Counted from the first letter of the stretch, positions 1 to 6,958 are shown. The stretch is DNA of 17,194 bases from CAYVBE01 sp964448935 (GCA_964448935.1 CAYVBE010000072.1:1-17194), one strand, 5' to 3'. The notes: generated by a model not told the origin, from the sequence alone. Numbers and translations: made by a program.

Positions 1-22
1 TCGCCGCGTTTTCTGAGGAATG

Positions 23-88
23 CCATGGTAGAATGTGTCCGGATAGAGTGGACTGCTTCGTCGAATGCACAACGAGATTCTACCATGG
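23..88. repeat. 12-bp perfect inverted repeat with 42-nt loop
   Basis: The arm CCATGGTAGAAT (23-34) is the exact reverse complement of ATTCTACCATGG (77-88). The pairing extends two more positions outward through a G-T and a T-A pair. Each arm also contains the self-palindromic core CCATGG. The 42-nt loop has a possible minor inner stem (GTCC 37-40 with GGAC 50-53). No T-tract follows, so it is not a typical Rho-independent terminator, although it could end an upstream gene outside the window. Its function is unknown; it could be a regulatory hairpin, a small mobile-element remnant, or chance. Confidence 0.6.
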
Positions 89-168
89 TAACATTACAGT
101 AACAAACGTGAGGCTCTCAAAAACAATAGATTTTGCATCTGTAGTCCAGATAAGGGGTTATAATGGGT

Positions 169-257
169 GCCAGAGTGGCGGAATCGGCATACGCGTCGGT
201 CTCAAAAACCGATGGGCTTCAATGCCCGTGCGGGTTCGAGTCCCGCCTCTGGCACCA
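169..257 (+). tRNA. tRNA-Leu (anticodon CAA)
   Basis: A complete class II cloverleaf can be folded by eye. The acceptor stem is GCCAGAG (169-175) paired with CTCTGGC (247-253), followed by discriminator A254 and an encoded CCA (255-257). The anticodon stem TCGGT/ACCGA encloses the loop CTCAAAA, which gives anticodon CAA and reads the Leu codon TTG. A long variable arm (GGGC...GCCC) identifies a Leu/Ser/Tyr-type tRNA. The T arm is GCGGG-TTCGAGT-CCCGC. A TATAAT hexamer lies at 159-164, only 4 nt before the mature 5' end, with no matching -35 element at normal spacing, so the promoter is unclear. Confidence 0.96.
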
Positions 258-281
258 TTTTTTTGCGCCTGCGCAAAAAAA
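258..281. repeat. T7-GCG-CCTG-CGC-A7 palindrome after tRNA-Leu
   Basis: Directly after the tRNA CCA end, seven T residues, GCG, a CCTG loop, CGC and seven A residues form a 10-bp stem with a 4-nt loop. The T-tract comes before the hairpin rather than after it, the reverse of a Rho-independent terminator, and this is true on both strands. The first T7 run directly after the structured tRNA could still aid 3' end formation. The rest of the stretch up to 370 shows no gene that I can support. Confidence 0.6.
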
Positions 282-370
282 CGGAGAGCAGGAGAAAGGA
301 GAGGACGGCAACGACGCCTTCCGAGCACCGTGGATTGCCAGATCTCCGCATTCCATCTGCTGCGGTATGC

Positions 371-399
371 TTGACGATTTGGGCGGGCGCTTATAGAAT
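371..399 (+). promoter_or_regulatory. sigma70-type promoter for the DUF502-HPF-PTS cluster
   Basis: TTGACG (371-376) and TAGAAT (394-399) are separated by exactly 17 nt, close to the TTGACA-N17-TATAAT consensus (5/6 and 5/6 matches). The predicted start point is near 406, giving a leader of about 60 nt before the ATG at 466. It is the best-matching promoter seen in the window. Confidence 0.6.
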
Positions 400-465
400 T
401 GAGACCTGTAGGTGTCGCAGTGTTTCGGCGGCGGGGGAGCGCGTGAATAAGCCCAGGGACGGGCG

Positions 466-1227
466 ATGAGCAAGATCGGCTTCATTGAGGATTTCAAACG
501 CAACTTTCTGACGGGCTTTGCCGCTCTGTTCCCGATAGTGGTAACGCTGATACTGTTCGCCTGGCTCTACCATCAGGTGGATGCCACCATCGGCACACGA
601 GCGAACGCTCTGCTGCGCCAACTTCTGGCGTGGAGCCCCGCCCTGTTCGGCATGTTTTTCCCGTCCGCACAGGAGCAGGGTGGCACCGCTAAGGAGAGGC
701 TGACTTTTCTGAGGGAGAACTTTCCTCCCTCGGTGGGCCTGGTGATCGGGTTGGCCCTGCTGGCAGTTCTGGTTTACCTGCTGGGCAAGTTCCTGCGCGG
801 CTACATAGGCGGCAGAGCGATGACGGCGATGGACCGCTTTTTCACGCGGTTCCCCGTCATAAAGGCCGTTTACCCCTACGCCCGGCAGGTGGCGGACTTC
901 GTCTTCGGCCAGAGGGACCGGCGCGCGTTCAGTGACGTGGTGGCGGTGGAATACCCCCGGCGTGGAGTTTATTCGCTGGGTTTCCGGACCGGCACTACGC
1001 CCCGGCAGTTGAAAAGCAAACTGAGCCGCGATTTCGTGACCGTCTTGATTCCCACCTCGCCCACCCCGCTGACCGGTTTCGTGCTGCTGGTGCCTCCGGA
1101 CGAGGTGGTTAGCCTGGATGTGAGCGTGGACGAGGCTTTCCGGTTCTTTATTACGGCCGGGATGCTCAGCGCCGACCCGTCGGGCCGCGCGGTGCCGGGT
1201 GAGGAGGGCGTTTTCCCAAGGCGGTAG
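466..1227 (+). CDS. DUF502 family inner-membrane protein
   Basis: The 253-residue protein matches the DUF502/COG2928 family of uncharacterised membrane proteins, whose biochemical role is unknown. Two hydrophobic helices are visible, at about residues 13-36 (after the positively charged start MSKIGFIEDFKRN) and about 87-110. Family-like features are the early FLTGFAALFPIVVT segment, the central IKAVYPYARQV segment and the VLIPTSPTPLTGFVLLVP segment, which in this family forms the soluble part after the helices. The ATG at 466 follows a purine-rich AGGGACGGG. The gene is preceded by a good promoter at 371-399 and followed after 54 nt by the hibernation factor gene, so co-transcription is likely. 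The length is normal for the family. Confidence 0.88.
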   Translation: MSKIGFIEDFKRNFLTGFAALFPIVVTLILFAWLYHQVDATIGTRANALLRQLLAWSPALFGMFFPSAQEQGGTAKERLTFLRENFPPSVGLVIGLALLAVLVYLLGKFLRGYIGGRAMTAMDRFFTRFPVIKAVYPYARQVADFVFGQRDRRAFSDVVAVEYPRRGVYSLGFRTGTTPRQLKSKLSRDFVTVLIPTSPTPLTGFVLLVPPDEVVSLDVSVDEAFRFFITAGMLSADPSGRAVPGEEGVFPRR

Positions 1228-1281
1228 GCGATGATTCGATGCATTAACTGGTTCTACCCGAACTGAAAGGGGTAGCACAGA

Positions 1282-1590
1282 GTGAATCTGCAGATCACCG
1301 GACGGCATATCGAAGTGACGGACGGAATGAAGGAACACATCGGCCAGCACGTGGAGAAGCTGCCGAAGTTCGACGGCAAGATACAGTACATCACGGTGAC
1401 CCTCGACGTGGACGGAGGGGACCCGTTCGTGGAGTTGATTGCGAAGTGTCACCGTGCCGACCTGATTGCGGAAGCCAGGGCGCACGATATGTACGCCTGC
1501 ATTGATCAGGCATTCGCCAAACTGCAGCGGCAGATTACGCGGCATCACGACAAACTGACAAGCCACAAAGCGAGAACGCCCCAGGAGTAG
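1282..1590 (+). CDS. hpf: ribosome hibernation promoting factor, short form (HPF/RaiA)
   Basis: This 102-residue protein belongs to the sigma-54 modulation/S30EA family. Members bind the 30S subunit between the tRNA and mRNA sites and inactivate ribosomes in slow-growing or starved cells. The family pattern is visible in the opening MNLQITGRHIEVTDGMKEHI, the alternating beta strands in the middle, and the acidic-basic helix near YACIDQAFAKLQRQITRHHDK. There is no C-terminal dimerisation domain, so it is the short type. The start is GTG 1282, with the strong Shine-Dalgarno GAAAGGGG (1265-1272). It lies 76 nt before the EIIA gene, repeating the widespread association of hpf with PTS(Ntr) genes in bacteria; the usual upstream rpoN is not in the window. 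Confidence 0.93.
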   Translation: MNLQITGRHIEVTDGMKEHIGQHVEKLPKFDGKIQYITVTLDVDGGDPFVELIAKCHRADLIAEARAHDMYACIDQAFAKLQRQITRHHDKLTSHKARTPQE

Positions 1591-1666
1591 CGCGACGGTT
1601 ACCCCCTGAACGCGCCTTGCCATTTGCCCTCAACGGGTTCAGATTCAGACTTTCGGGAGTGCTCAC

Positions 1667-2127
1667 ATGGCGCTGGTGGACTATCTGTGCCACGAAGCCA
1701 TTTGCCTTGACCTGGAACCGCAGGAGCGGGAGGACGCGGTCCACGCCCTGCTGGCCAACCTGGTGGATGCTGATAGACTGGAGTCGGACCTTCTGGAACG
1801 CGCCCTGCAGGCCATACTGGAGCGGGAACACCTGGGCAGCACCGCCATAGGGCGGGGCGTCGCCGTGCCGCACGCCCGCGTCGAGGGGCTGGGCAGCATC
1901 CTGGTGGCCTTCGGTTACAGCGAAGAGGGCGTGGAGTTTCACGCGCTCGACGGCGAACCGGTCCATCAGATGTTCCTGGTCATAGCCTCCAAGGACCACA
2001 CGGAGGAGTACGTGGCGGTGATGGAGCGGATCACGCGCCTGGTGCAGAACGACGATTTCCGGCGGTTCGCGGCGGAGACGTCCGGGCCGCAGCAGGTGCT
2101 GGACCTCATCGAGGAGATGGACGGATA
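1667..2127 (+). CDS. ptsN: PTS EIIA(Ntr)/fructose-type protein, 3' end at assembly gap
   Basis: The 153 visible residues form an almost complete PTS EIIA type 2 domain. The phosphoacceptor is His69 in the motif STAIGRGVAVPHAR, which receives phosphate from HPr. In PtsN-type proteins this domain is regulatory rather than a sugar carrier. The ATG at 1667 has the Shine-Dalgarno GGGAG at 1655-1659. The domain ends at LDLIEEMDG, about where family members end, and the next codon is TA followed by the first N. It is therefore either a stop (TAA/TAG) or Tyr. No EIIB or EIIC genes are nearby, which favours a regulatory role. A fusion to the downstream HPr across the gap cannot be excluded, because the reading frame through the Ns is only nominal. 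Confidence 0.85.
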
Positions 2128-2227
2128 NNNNNNNNNNNNNNNNNNNNNNNNNNNNNNNNNNNNNNNNNNNNNNNNNNNNNNNNNNNNNNNNNNNNNNNNN
2201 NNNNNNNNNNNNNNNNNNNNNNNNNNN
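2128..2227. other. assembly gap of 100 N
   Basis: Exactly 100 unknown bases interrupt the PTS cluster. A run of 100 N is commonly a placeholder for a gap of unknown length, so the true distance between the EIIA and HPr parts, and any gene between them (for example an HPr kinase), is not known. Confidence 0.98.
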
Positions 2228-2752
2228 ATAGACAACCCGCTGGGGTTCCACGTGCGGCCCGTCCAGCGGTTCGCCGACCTGGCGCAGGTGTTCGAATCGG
2301 ATGTTGAGGTCGAACTGCGGGGCGCCATCGTGCCGGGCAAGAGTGTGATGAACCTGATGAGTCTGGGCGGCCAGCAGGGGGATGTGCTGAAGATCAAGGC
2401 CAGGGGACGGGACGCGCGGCAGTGTGTTGAAGTGCTGCGCTTTCTGGCGGCCAATAACTTCTTCGTCGAGGACGACCTGGAGCCCGGCTCCTGCTGCGGG
2501 CGCCACCTGGAGAGGCTGGCGCACATCGCCTCCTGCTTCGAATCACGGATAACCGCACAGGTGGACGGAGGCTCGGTGGATGCCAAGGACGTCGAGGCGC
2601 TGCGGCGGCTCGAACTGAAGCCGAGCGCCGAACCGGGGTTCGAGATCGAGGGCGAGGACGCCGACCTCGCGCGCGCCGTTATCAACAATCTGGTGGGGCA
2701 CTGCTTCTACGTCGAGGAACAGATGGTCCAGAAAGCCCAGGAAGGCGGCTGA
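2228..2752 (+). CDS. HPr phosphocarrier with second degenerate HPr-like domain, 5' end in gap
   Basis: The first 80 or so visible residues are an HPr domain lacking only about 6-9 N-terminal residues. The phospho-His lies in NPLGFHVRP (His codon 2249-2251), and the regulatory Ser in GKSVMNLMSLGG (codon 2342-2344) is 31 residues later, exactly as His15-Ser46 in classical HPr. A second HPr-like domain follows (about visible residues 88-160, with IASCFESRITAQVDGGSVDAKDV and FEIEGEDADLARAV). At the equivalent positions it has Cys (2495-2497) in place of His, keeps Arg two residues on, and has Asp (2588-2590) in place of Ser. The stop is 2 nt before the enzyme I start, implying translational coupling. 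Domain 1 should accept phosphate from EI; the role of domain 2 is unknown. Confidence 0.85.
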   Translation: MDNPLGFHVRPVQRFADLAQVFESDVEVELRGAIVPGKSVMNLMSLGGQQGDVLKIKARGRDARQCVEVLRFLAANNFFVEDDLEPGSCCGRHLERLAHIASCFESRITAQVDGGSVDAKDVEALRRLELKPSAEPGFEIEGEDADLARAVINNLVGHCFYVEEQMVQKAQEGG

Positions 2753-2754
2753 GC

Positions 2755-4497
2755 ATGGAGATCAACCGCGGCATACCTGTGAGTCCCGGCATCGCAATCG
2801 GGGAGGTCTTCCTGCTGGAGGCGGAAGGTGTTCGGATACCCGAGCACTTCATCTCCGAAGGCGAGGTCGAGAGCGAGATCAGCCGCATGAAGACCGCCAT
2901 GGACGAGTCGCTCAAGGAACTGGAGGGGCTTGCGGAAGAGGTCTCGCAGAAAGCCACGCGCAGAATCGCCGAGATATTCAGCGCACACGCGGGCATGCTC
3001 AAGGATGAGCATTTTCGGCAGGAGTTCTTCGAGGGCATTCGGGACAACAAGTACACCGCCGAGTTCGCCGTCAGCCGGACCATGCGGAGGTGGCGCAAGC
3101 TGTTCCAGGAGAATTCCCTGCTGGCCACCCGGGTGCCGGACCTGGACGATCTGGAGCGGCGGCTGCTGCGGCTGCTGCTGGGCAACCGGCGCGAGGAACT
3201 GGACGCCCTGCAGCGGCAGGTCATCCTGGTGGCCCATGACCTGAGCCCCAGCCAGGTGGCCTCGGTGGACCCCGAGAAGGTCATCGGCATCGCCATGGAC
3301 GCCGGGGGACCGACCGGTCACACGGCCATCATCGCGGGCGCGCTGGGACTGCCCGCCGTGGTGGGTCTGGGTTCTGTCAGCGCTTCGCTCAGCGGCGGCG
3401 ACCAGGTCATCGTGGACGGCAACCGGGGGCTGCTTATCGTTGATCCCGATGAGCAGACACTGGACTCTTACCGCCAGCGCCGCAACCAGGTCATCGAGAC
3501 CGAGCAGGCGCTGCTGGCCCAGTTGCGCGACCTGCCCGCCGAGACCACCGACGGGCACCGCGTCAAGATTATGGCCAACATCGAGTTTCCCCGCGAGGTA
3601 TCCCGCGCCGTCGAACACGGCGCCGAGGGAATCGGCCTTTACCGGACCGAGTTCCTCTACCTCACCAGCGAGGAAGTCCCCGAGGAGAAGGAGCACCTGG
3701 AGGCATACACGGAGGCCGTGGAGCAGCTCGGCGGCCGCACCATAGTCATCCGCACCGTTGACCTGGGGGCGGACAAGCTGGGCACCGGGCCGGACGAGGC
3801 CCTGGAGAAGAACCCCTTCCTGGGACGGCGCTCCATCCGCTACTGCCTGGACCACCCGGAGATACTGCGCGCGCAGCTTCGCGCCATCCTCAAGGCCAGC
3901 GCCTGCGGGGACATCCGCGTCATGTTCCCTATGGTGGCCACCGTCGAGGAACTGCACACCCTGAGGGGCATGCTGGCAGAGATCGAGGATGAGTTCGACG
4001 AGAGCGGACAGGACTACGATCACGACATGGAAGTGGGCATCATGATCGAGGTGCCCGCCGCCGCGATCTGTGCGGACGCCCTGGCCCCGGAGGTGGACTT
4101 CTTCAGCATCGGCACCAATGACCTGATTCAGTATTCCCTGGCCATTGACCGCGCCAACGAGCACGTGGCCCACATGTACCAGCCGCTTCACCCCGCTGTG
4201 CTCAGATTGATCCAGGGAACCGTGGAGGCTGCCCACCGCCACGACATCCCCGTCGCCCTCTGTGGTGAGATGGCCAGCGAGATCATTTACACCGTTCTGC
4301 TGGTGGGGCTGGGCATAGACGAGTTCAGCGTGGCCCCGCCCTTTGTGGTGCCGGAGATCAAGAAGCTCATCCGGACCGTCAGCCTGGAGGACGCCCGCGA
4401 GATCACCCGCGAAGTAATGGCCTGCGCCGAGGTGGACAAGGCCACGGAGCGGCTGATGGAATTCAACCGGCAGTTGCTGCCGATGCTGTTTTCCTGA
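2755..4497 (+). CDS. ptsI: PTS enzyme I (phosphoenolpyruvate-protein phosphotransferase)
   Basis: This cytoplasmic enzyme transfers phosphate from PEP to HPr, the first step of the PTS. The 580-residue length is typical. The N-terminal domain begins MEINRGIPVSPGIAIG. The phospho-His is His189 in GGPTGHTAIIAG, the same number as in E. coli. The PEP-binding TIM barrel shows EGIGLYRTEFLY (Arg297), RTVDLGADK, MIEVPAAA, FFSIGTNDLIQYSLAIDR and the conserved Cys503 in ALCGEMAS. All key residues that I can recognise are present. The ATG at 2755 lies 2 nt after the HPr stop. A hairpin at 4514-4532 probably ends the operon. Confidence 0.97.
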   Translation: MEINRGIPVSPGIAIGEVFLLEAEGVRIPEHFISEGEVESEISRMKTAMDESLKELEGLAEEVSQKATRRIAEIFSAHAGMLKDEHFRQEFFEGIRDNKYTAEFAVSRTMRRWRKLFQENSLLATRVPDLDDLERRLLRLLLGNRREELDALQRQVILVAHDLSPSQVASVDPEKVIGIAMDAGGPTGHTAIIAGALGLPAVVGLGSVSASLSGGDQVIVDGNRGLLIVDPDEQTLDSYRQRRNQVIETEQALLAQLRDLPAETTDGHRVKIMANIEFPREVSRAVEHGAEGIGLYRTEFLYLTSEEVPEEKEHLEAYTEAVEQLGGRTIVIRTVDLGADKLGTGPDEALEKNPFLGRRSIRYCLDHPEILRAQLRAILKASACGDIRVMFPMVATVEELHTLRGMLAEIEDEFDESGQDYDHDMEVGIMIEVPAAAICADALAPEVDFFSIGTNDLIQYSLAIDRANEHVAHMYQPLHPAVLRLIQGTVEAAHRHDIPVALCGEMASEIIYTVLLVGLGIDEFSVAPPFVVPEIKKLIRTVSLEDAREITREVMACAEVDKATERLMEFNRQLLPMLFS

Positions 4498-4513
4498 ATG
4501 CGCCGCCGCTGAT

Positions 4514-4532
4514 GGCGCAGCCATTCTGCGCC
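4514..4532. terminator. hairpin between convergent ptsI and coaD
   Basis: GGCGCAG (4514-4520) pairs perfectly with CTGCGCC (4526-4532) around a 5-nt CCATT loop. It lies in the 38-nt gap between two converging genes. The following TTCCTATT is only weakly T-rich, so it is either a weak terminator for ptsI or a Rho-assisted barrier. No T-tract follows on the minus strand. Confidence 0.45.
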
Positions 4533-4535
4533 TTC

Positions 4536-5066
4536 CTATTCCGAGCCGCCCTCCGGGCCCGGGTTGCGGCTTTGCCAGGAGATGTCGGCCTCCAGCAGCT
4601 TCTCATACACCGGTTCGGGCACGTAGGGCTTGACGACCTCCTCCCATCCGTCGAAGCCCACCAGGCCCTTGACGAAGCTACTGCTGATCTCGCAGATCTC
4701 CCGCGGAGGGATCAGGAAGACCGTGGTGATCTCGGGGGCCAGGTCTTCGTTCACGTTGCGCATGGGCTGCTCGAAGCGGTAATCCTCCTCGCTGCGGATG
4801 CCCCGCAGGATGTAATCGGCGCCCTTGGACTCCGCGTAGCGCACCAGAAGCTGGCCCTCGAAGCTGTCCACCGTCAGGTTGGGCAGGCCCCGGGCGCAGG
4901 CCCGCAGCATCTCCAGGCGCTCCTGCACCGTGAACGTGTAGCGCTTGTTGGGGTTGATGCCCACGGCCACGATCAACCGGTCGAACAACTCCGCCCCCCG
5001 CCGGATCATGTACATGTGGCCTTCCGTGGGCGGGTCGAAACTGCCGGCGTAAACGCAGGTCTTCAC
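4536..5066 (-). CDS. coaD: phosphopantetheine adenylyltransferase (CoaD)
   Basis: CoaD makes dephospho-CoA from 4'-phosphopantetheine and ATP, the penultimate step of CoA synthesis, in the cytoplasm. The 176-residue protein has the nucleotidyltransferase motif GSFDPPTEGH (residues 8-17) with the catalytic His17, RGIRSEEDYRFE, and the ISSSFVKG motif (128-134). The start is GTG 5066, giving VKTCVYAGSFDP, matching the usual CoaD N-terminus. The reading frame stays open further upstream but only inside ogt, so an earlier start is unlikely. The GTG overlaps the ogt stop as GTGA (4-nt overlap), with an AGAGAA ribosome site inside ogt, so translation is probably coupled. The last 15 or so residues are a short, probably disordered tail beyond the fold. 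Confidence 0.95.
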   Translation of the reverse strand: MKTCVYAGSFDPPTEGHMYMIRRGAELFDRLIVAVGINPNKRYTFTVQERLEMLRACARGLPNLTVDSFEGQLLVRYAESKGADYILRGIRSEEDYRFEQPMRNVNEDLAPEITTVFLIPPREICEISSSFVKGLVGFDGWEEVVKPYVPEPVYEKLLEADISWQSRNPGPEGGSE

Positions 5067-5572
5067 TTCTCTGGCTTCTTCTTGCACAGGCGGCCCTCCC
5101 TGATGGTCCAGCCTTCCAAGGCCAGCAACTCTTTTTTCCAGCGCATCCCGGCGCCGAAACCTCCCGGGCGTCGGCCGGCGGCCACCACGCGATGGCACGG
5201 GATGAAGATGGGCAGGGGGTTCCGGCCCATCGCTCCGCCGACGGCCCTCGCCGCGCGTGGATTGCCGACGCGCCCCGCCAGTTCGCCGTACGTCACCAGT
5301 TCACCGCGCCCGATGCCCACCAGCTCCTCGAACACCCGGCGCTGAAAGTCCGTGACGCCGGACATGTCCATCAGCGGCGGCGGCAACTCCGCCTCTTGGC
5401 CGTCGAAATAGCGGTCCAGCGCGTGGACTACGGGCCGGGCAACGCGCGGGTATCGCCCCGAACCGGCTGTCTTCTCACCACCAAGACAGACGCGGGCCAG
5501 CCTCTCACCGCGCATCTCCACCTGGACGGCGCCGCAGGGGCTTGCGTACGTGCAGTGGATCGTGTCGCTCAT
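5063..5572 (-). CDS. ogt: methylated-DNA-protein-cysteine methyltransferase (O6-alkylguanine repair)
   Basis: This suicide DNA repair protein moves the alkyl group from O6-methylguanine to its own Cys. In the 169 residues, the C-terminal DNA-binding/catalytic domain is clear: FQRRVFEEL, GELVTYGELA, the NPRAARAVGGAMGRNPL DNA-binding stretch, and the active site IPCHRVV with Cys126. The N-terminal ribonuclease-like domain is short, as in Ogt/MGMT proteins. The chosen start is ATG 5572, because the frame upstream reads as low-complexity arginine-rich sequence inside the neighbouring gene. It sits 14 nt after the LolA-like gene and overlaps coaD by 4 nt, so it is part of a four-gene minus-strand operon. 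Confidence 0.94.
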   Translation of the reverse strand: MSDTIHCTYASPCGAVQVEMRGERLARVCLGGEKTAGSGRYPRVARPVVHALDRYFDGQEAELPPPLMDMSGVTDFQRRVFEELVGIGRGELVTYGELAGRVGNPRAARAVGGAMGRNPLPIFIPCHRVVAAGRRPGGFGAGMRWKKELLALEGWTIREGRLCKKKPEK

Positions 5573-5586
5573 GTCGGTGCGCCGCG

Positions 5587-6342
5587 TCAGTCCTGTTGCT
5601 GAGGGTGCCAGACGGTGTAGCCGCCGGGCGGGTCGTATTCGAACACCTTGTCCTTGATGCCGGTGTTGAGCTTCATCTTGCTCAGTGTGTAGGTGTGCAG
5701 AATCTCGCCGCCGCTCTCGTGCAGCGCCAGTTGGTGGGGCAGCCACCGTTCGCTGGAGACCCCCACTTCCACCGCGGCGTAGCGGGGCGGGGGCTGGTCC
5801 TCGTCCTTTCTCGGCCGGGGCGTAAATCGCAGCCGGTAGAAGACGACCTTCTCGTCGTCCGTCTCCTTTTCCTCCTTGCCCCTCAGCTCTACCTTATAGT
5901 CTTTCAGCAGAGGCTCGTATCCCTCCCCGTAGCCGAAGTTCAGGAAGGCCGCCTCGCGGCTTGCCTCGTCGGAGGCTTCATACACTTCCACCTCTTTCGC
6001 CTCGTGGCTCACCACCCACCATTTCTCGCCGTTGGCGTATACGGCCTCGTTGCGGGGTTTGCCCAGTTCCAGGGCGATAAGGTCCTCCTTCTTGAACTTC
6101 AGCGTGCCGCGCGATTTCTGCTTCTCTTCCAGCAGGGGGATGGACCGCTCGTAGGTGACGCGCGCCTCCAGGTCCTCCAACCCCTCGCTGGCTTCCTCCA
6201 TGTGTTTCAGGACCGCCTTGACCTCCGGGTCCAGTTCTTCCTCCGGGCCCTCTTCCTCGGCCGAGGAGGTCCCGCAGACGAGAAGGCCGGCAACCAGCAG
6301 CAGGGCACACAAGAGCGTGCGTGTGTAGTTTTCACGGATCAT
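5587..6342 (-). CDS. LolA-like secreted/periplasmic protein
   Basis: The 251-residue protein starts with a signal peptide (hydrophobic LLCALLLVAGLLVCG, likely cleavage after SSA at about residue 28). A lipoprotein site is unlikely because the residue before Cys is Val. A charged linker rich in Glu follows (29-50). The rest resembles outer-membrane lipoprotein carrier LolA and related lipoprotein-sorting proteins: a helix at 40-60, then antiparallel strands such as SRGTLKFKKEDLIALEL, EKWWVVSHEAKEVEVYE and LPHQLALHESGGEILHTYTLSKMKLN, ending KVFEYDPPGGYTVWHP. It would bind a lipid or lipoprotein chain in the periplasm. The start ATG 6342 overlaps the end of the upstream HAD gene by 11 nt. The family assignment is by pattern, hence moderate confidence. 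Confidence 0.72.
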   Translation of the reverse strand: MIRENYTRTLLCALLLVAGLLVCGTSSAEEEGPEEELDPEVKAVLKHMEEASEGLEDLEARVTYERSIPLLEEKQKSRGTLKFKKEDLIALELGKPRNEAVYANGEKWWVVSHEAKEVEVYEASDEASREAAFLNFGYGEGYEPLLKDYKVELRGKEEKETDDEKVVFYRLRFTPRPRKDEDQPPPRYAAVEVGVSSERWLPHQLALHESGGEILHTYTLSKMKLNTGIKDKVFEYDPPGGYTVWHPQQQD

Positions 6343-6958
6343 GTCTGTATCCCCATTGAACCTTTTGAGGCAGGATTTCCAGAAGCGCGTGCAGATCGTC
6401 AATTACCGCGTCGGTCTGCGGGGGCGGGACGATCTCCCGATCGGTCTTCACCAGTGCGGTCACTGCGCCGGCGGCATGGCCGGCCAGCACATCGAACACG
6501 TAATCGCCCACGATCAGGAGCTGCTCCGGCCGAAGTCCCAGCGTCTCCGCGATCTTCAGCACCGGTTCCGGCGAGGGCTTGGGCGCCGCGTACTCGCGGC
6601 TCAGCCAGCAGTCGAACTCCAGCCCGAAGCGTCCCAGCACGGTGGTGACGGACTCGGCCGAGTTGCGCGTTAGCAGGGCGATGCGGAAGCCCCTGCCGCG
6701 CAGCTCGCGGAGCACCTCGCGGGCGCCGTCCCGCAGCCCCGAGCTGGCAGCCGCGCGCCTTTCGTGGCGCACCAGGATGCTCTCCACGGTCTGTCGCTCC
6801 GCGTCGGGCAGTTCGTCCATGTGCTCCAGGATGGACTTGCCCTCCGGCACGCGGCACTCGGCCCGAATGCGGTCGAAATCCAGTTCGGAAACCGTCAGCG
6901 TGCCGTCCATGTCGAACACCACGCCGCGCAGGTCCCGTGTGTTGAGCGTTTTCTCCAT
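6332..6958 (-). CDS. HAD-superfamily phosphatase (phosphoglycolate phosphatase-like)
   Basis: The 208-residue cytoplasmic hydrolase has all four HAD motifs: FDMDGTLT (Asp16 nucleophile, Asp18), LLTRNS (97-100), the Lys127 of AAPKPSPEP, and IVGDYVFDVLAG (Asp152, Asp156). The cap helices (about 25-75) place it in HAD subfamily IA, close to Gph-type phosphatases; the actual substrate cannot be told. The start was placed at ATG 6958, giving MEKTLNTRDLRGVVFDMDGT; in-frame ATGs at 6997 and 7018 would add 13 or 20 residues of poor quality. A possible -10 TATCAT on the minus strand (6996-7001) supports the shorter form. It is the first gene of the minus-strand operon. Confidence 0.9.
   Translation of the reverse strand: MEKTLNTRDLRGVVFDMDGTLTVSELDFDRIRAECRVPEGKSILEHMDELPDAERQTVESILVRHERRAAASSGLRDGAREVLRELRGRGFRIALLTRNSAESVTTVLGRFGLEFDCWLSREYAAPKPSPEPVLKIAETLGLRPEQLLIVGDYVFDVLAGHAAGAVTALVKTDREIVPPPQTDAVIDDLHALLEILPQKVQWGYRHDP

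Noticed and set aside
159..164. TATAAT as a -10 box for tRNA-Leu
   Set aside because: It is only 4 nt before the mature tRNA end and has no -35 element at 16-18 nt spacing, so I did not list it as a promoter.
391..1623. Minus-strand open frame of 410 codons opposite the DUF502 and hpf genes
   Set aside because: It covers two recognisable plus-strand families and the promoter, and its translation is low-complexity His/Arg/Gln-rich.
2707..4524. Minus-strand open frame of about 605 codons opposite ptsI
   Set aside because: Enzyme I on the plus strand has all catalytic motifs; the antisense frame has no recognisable domain.
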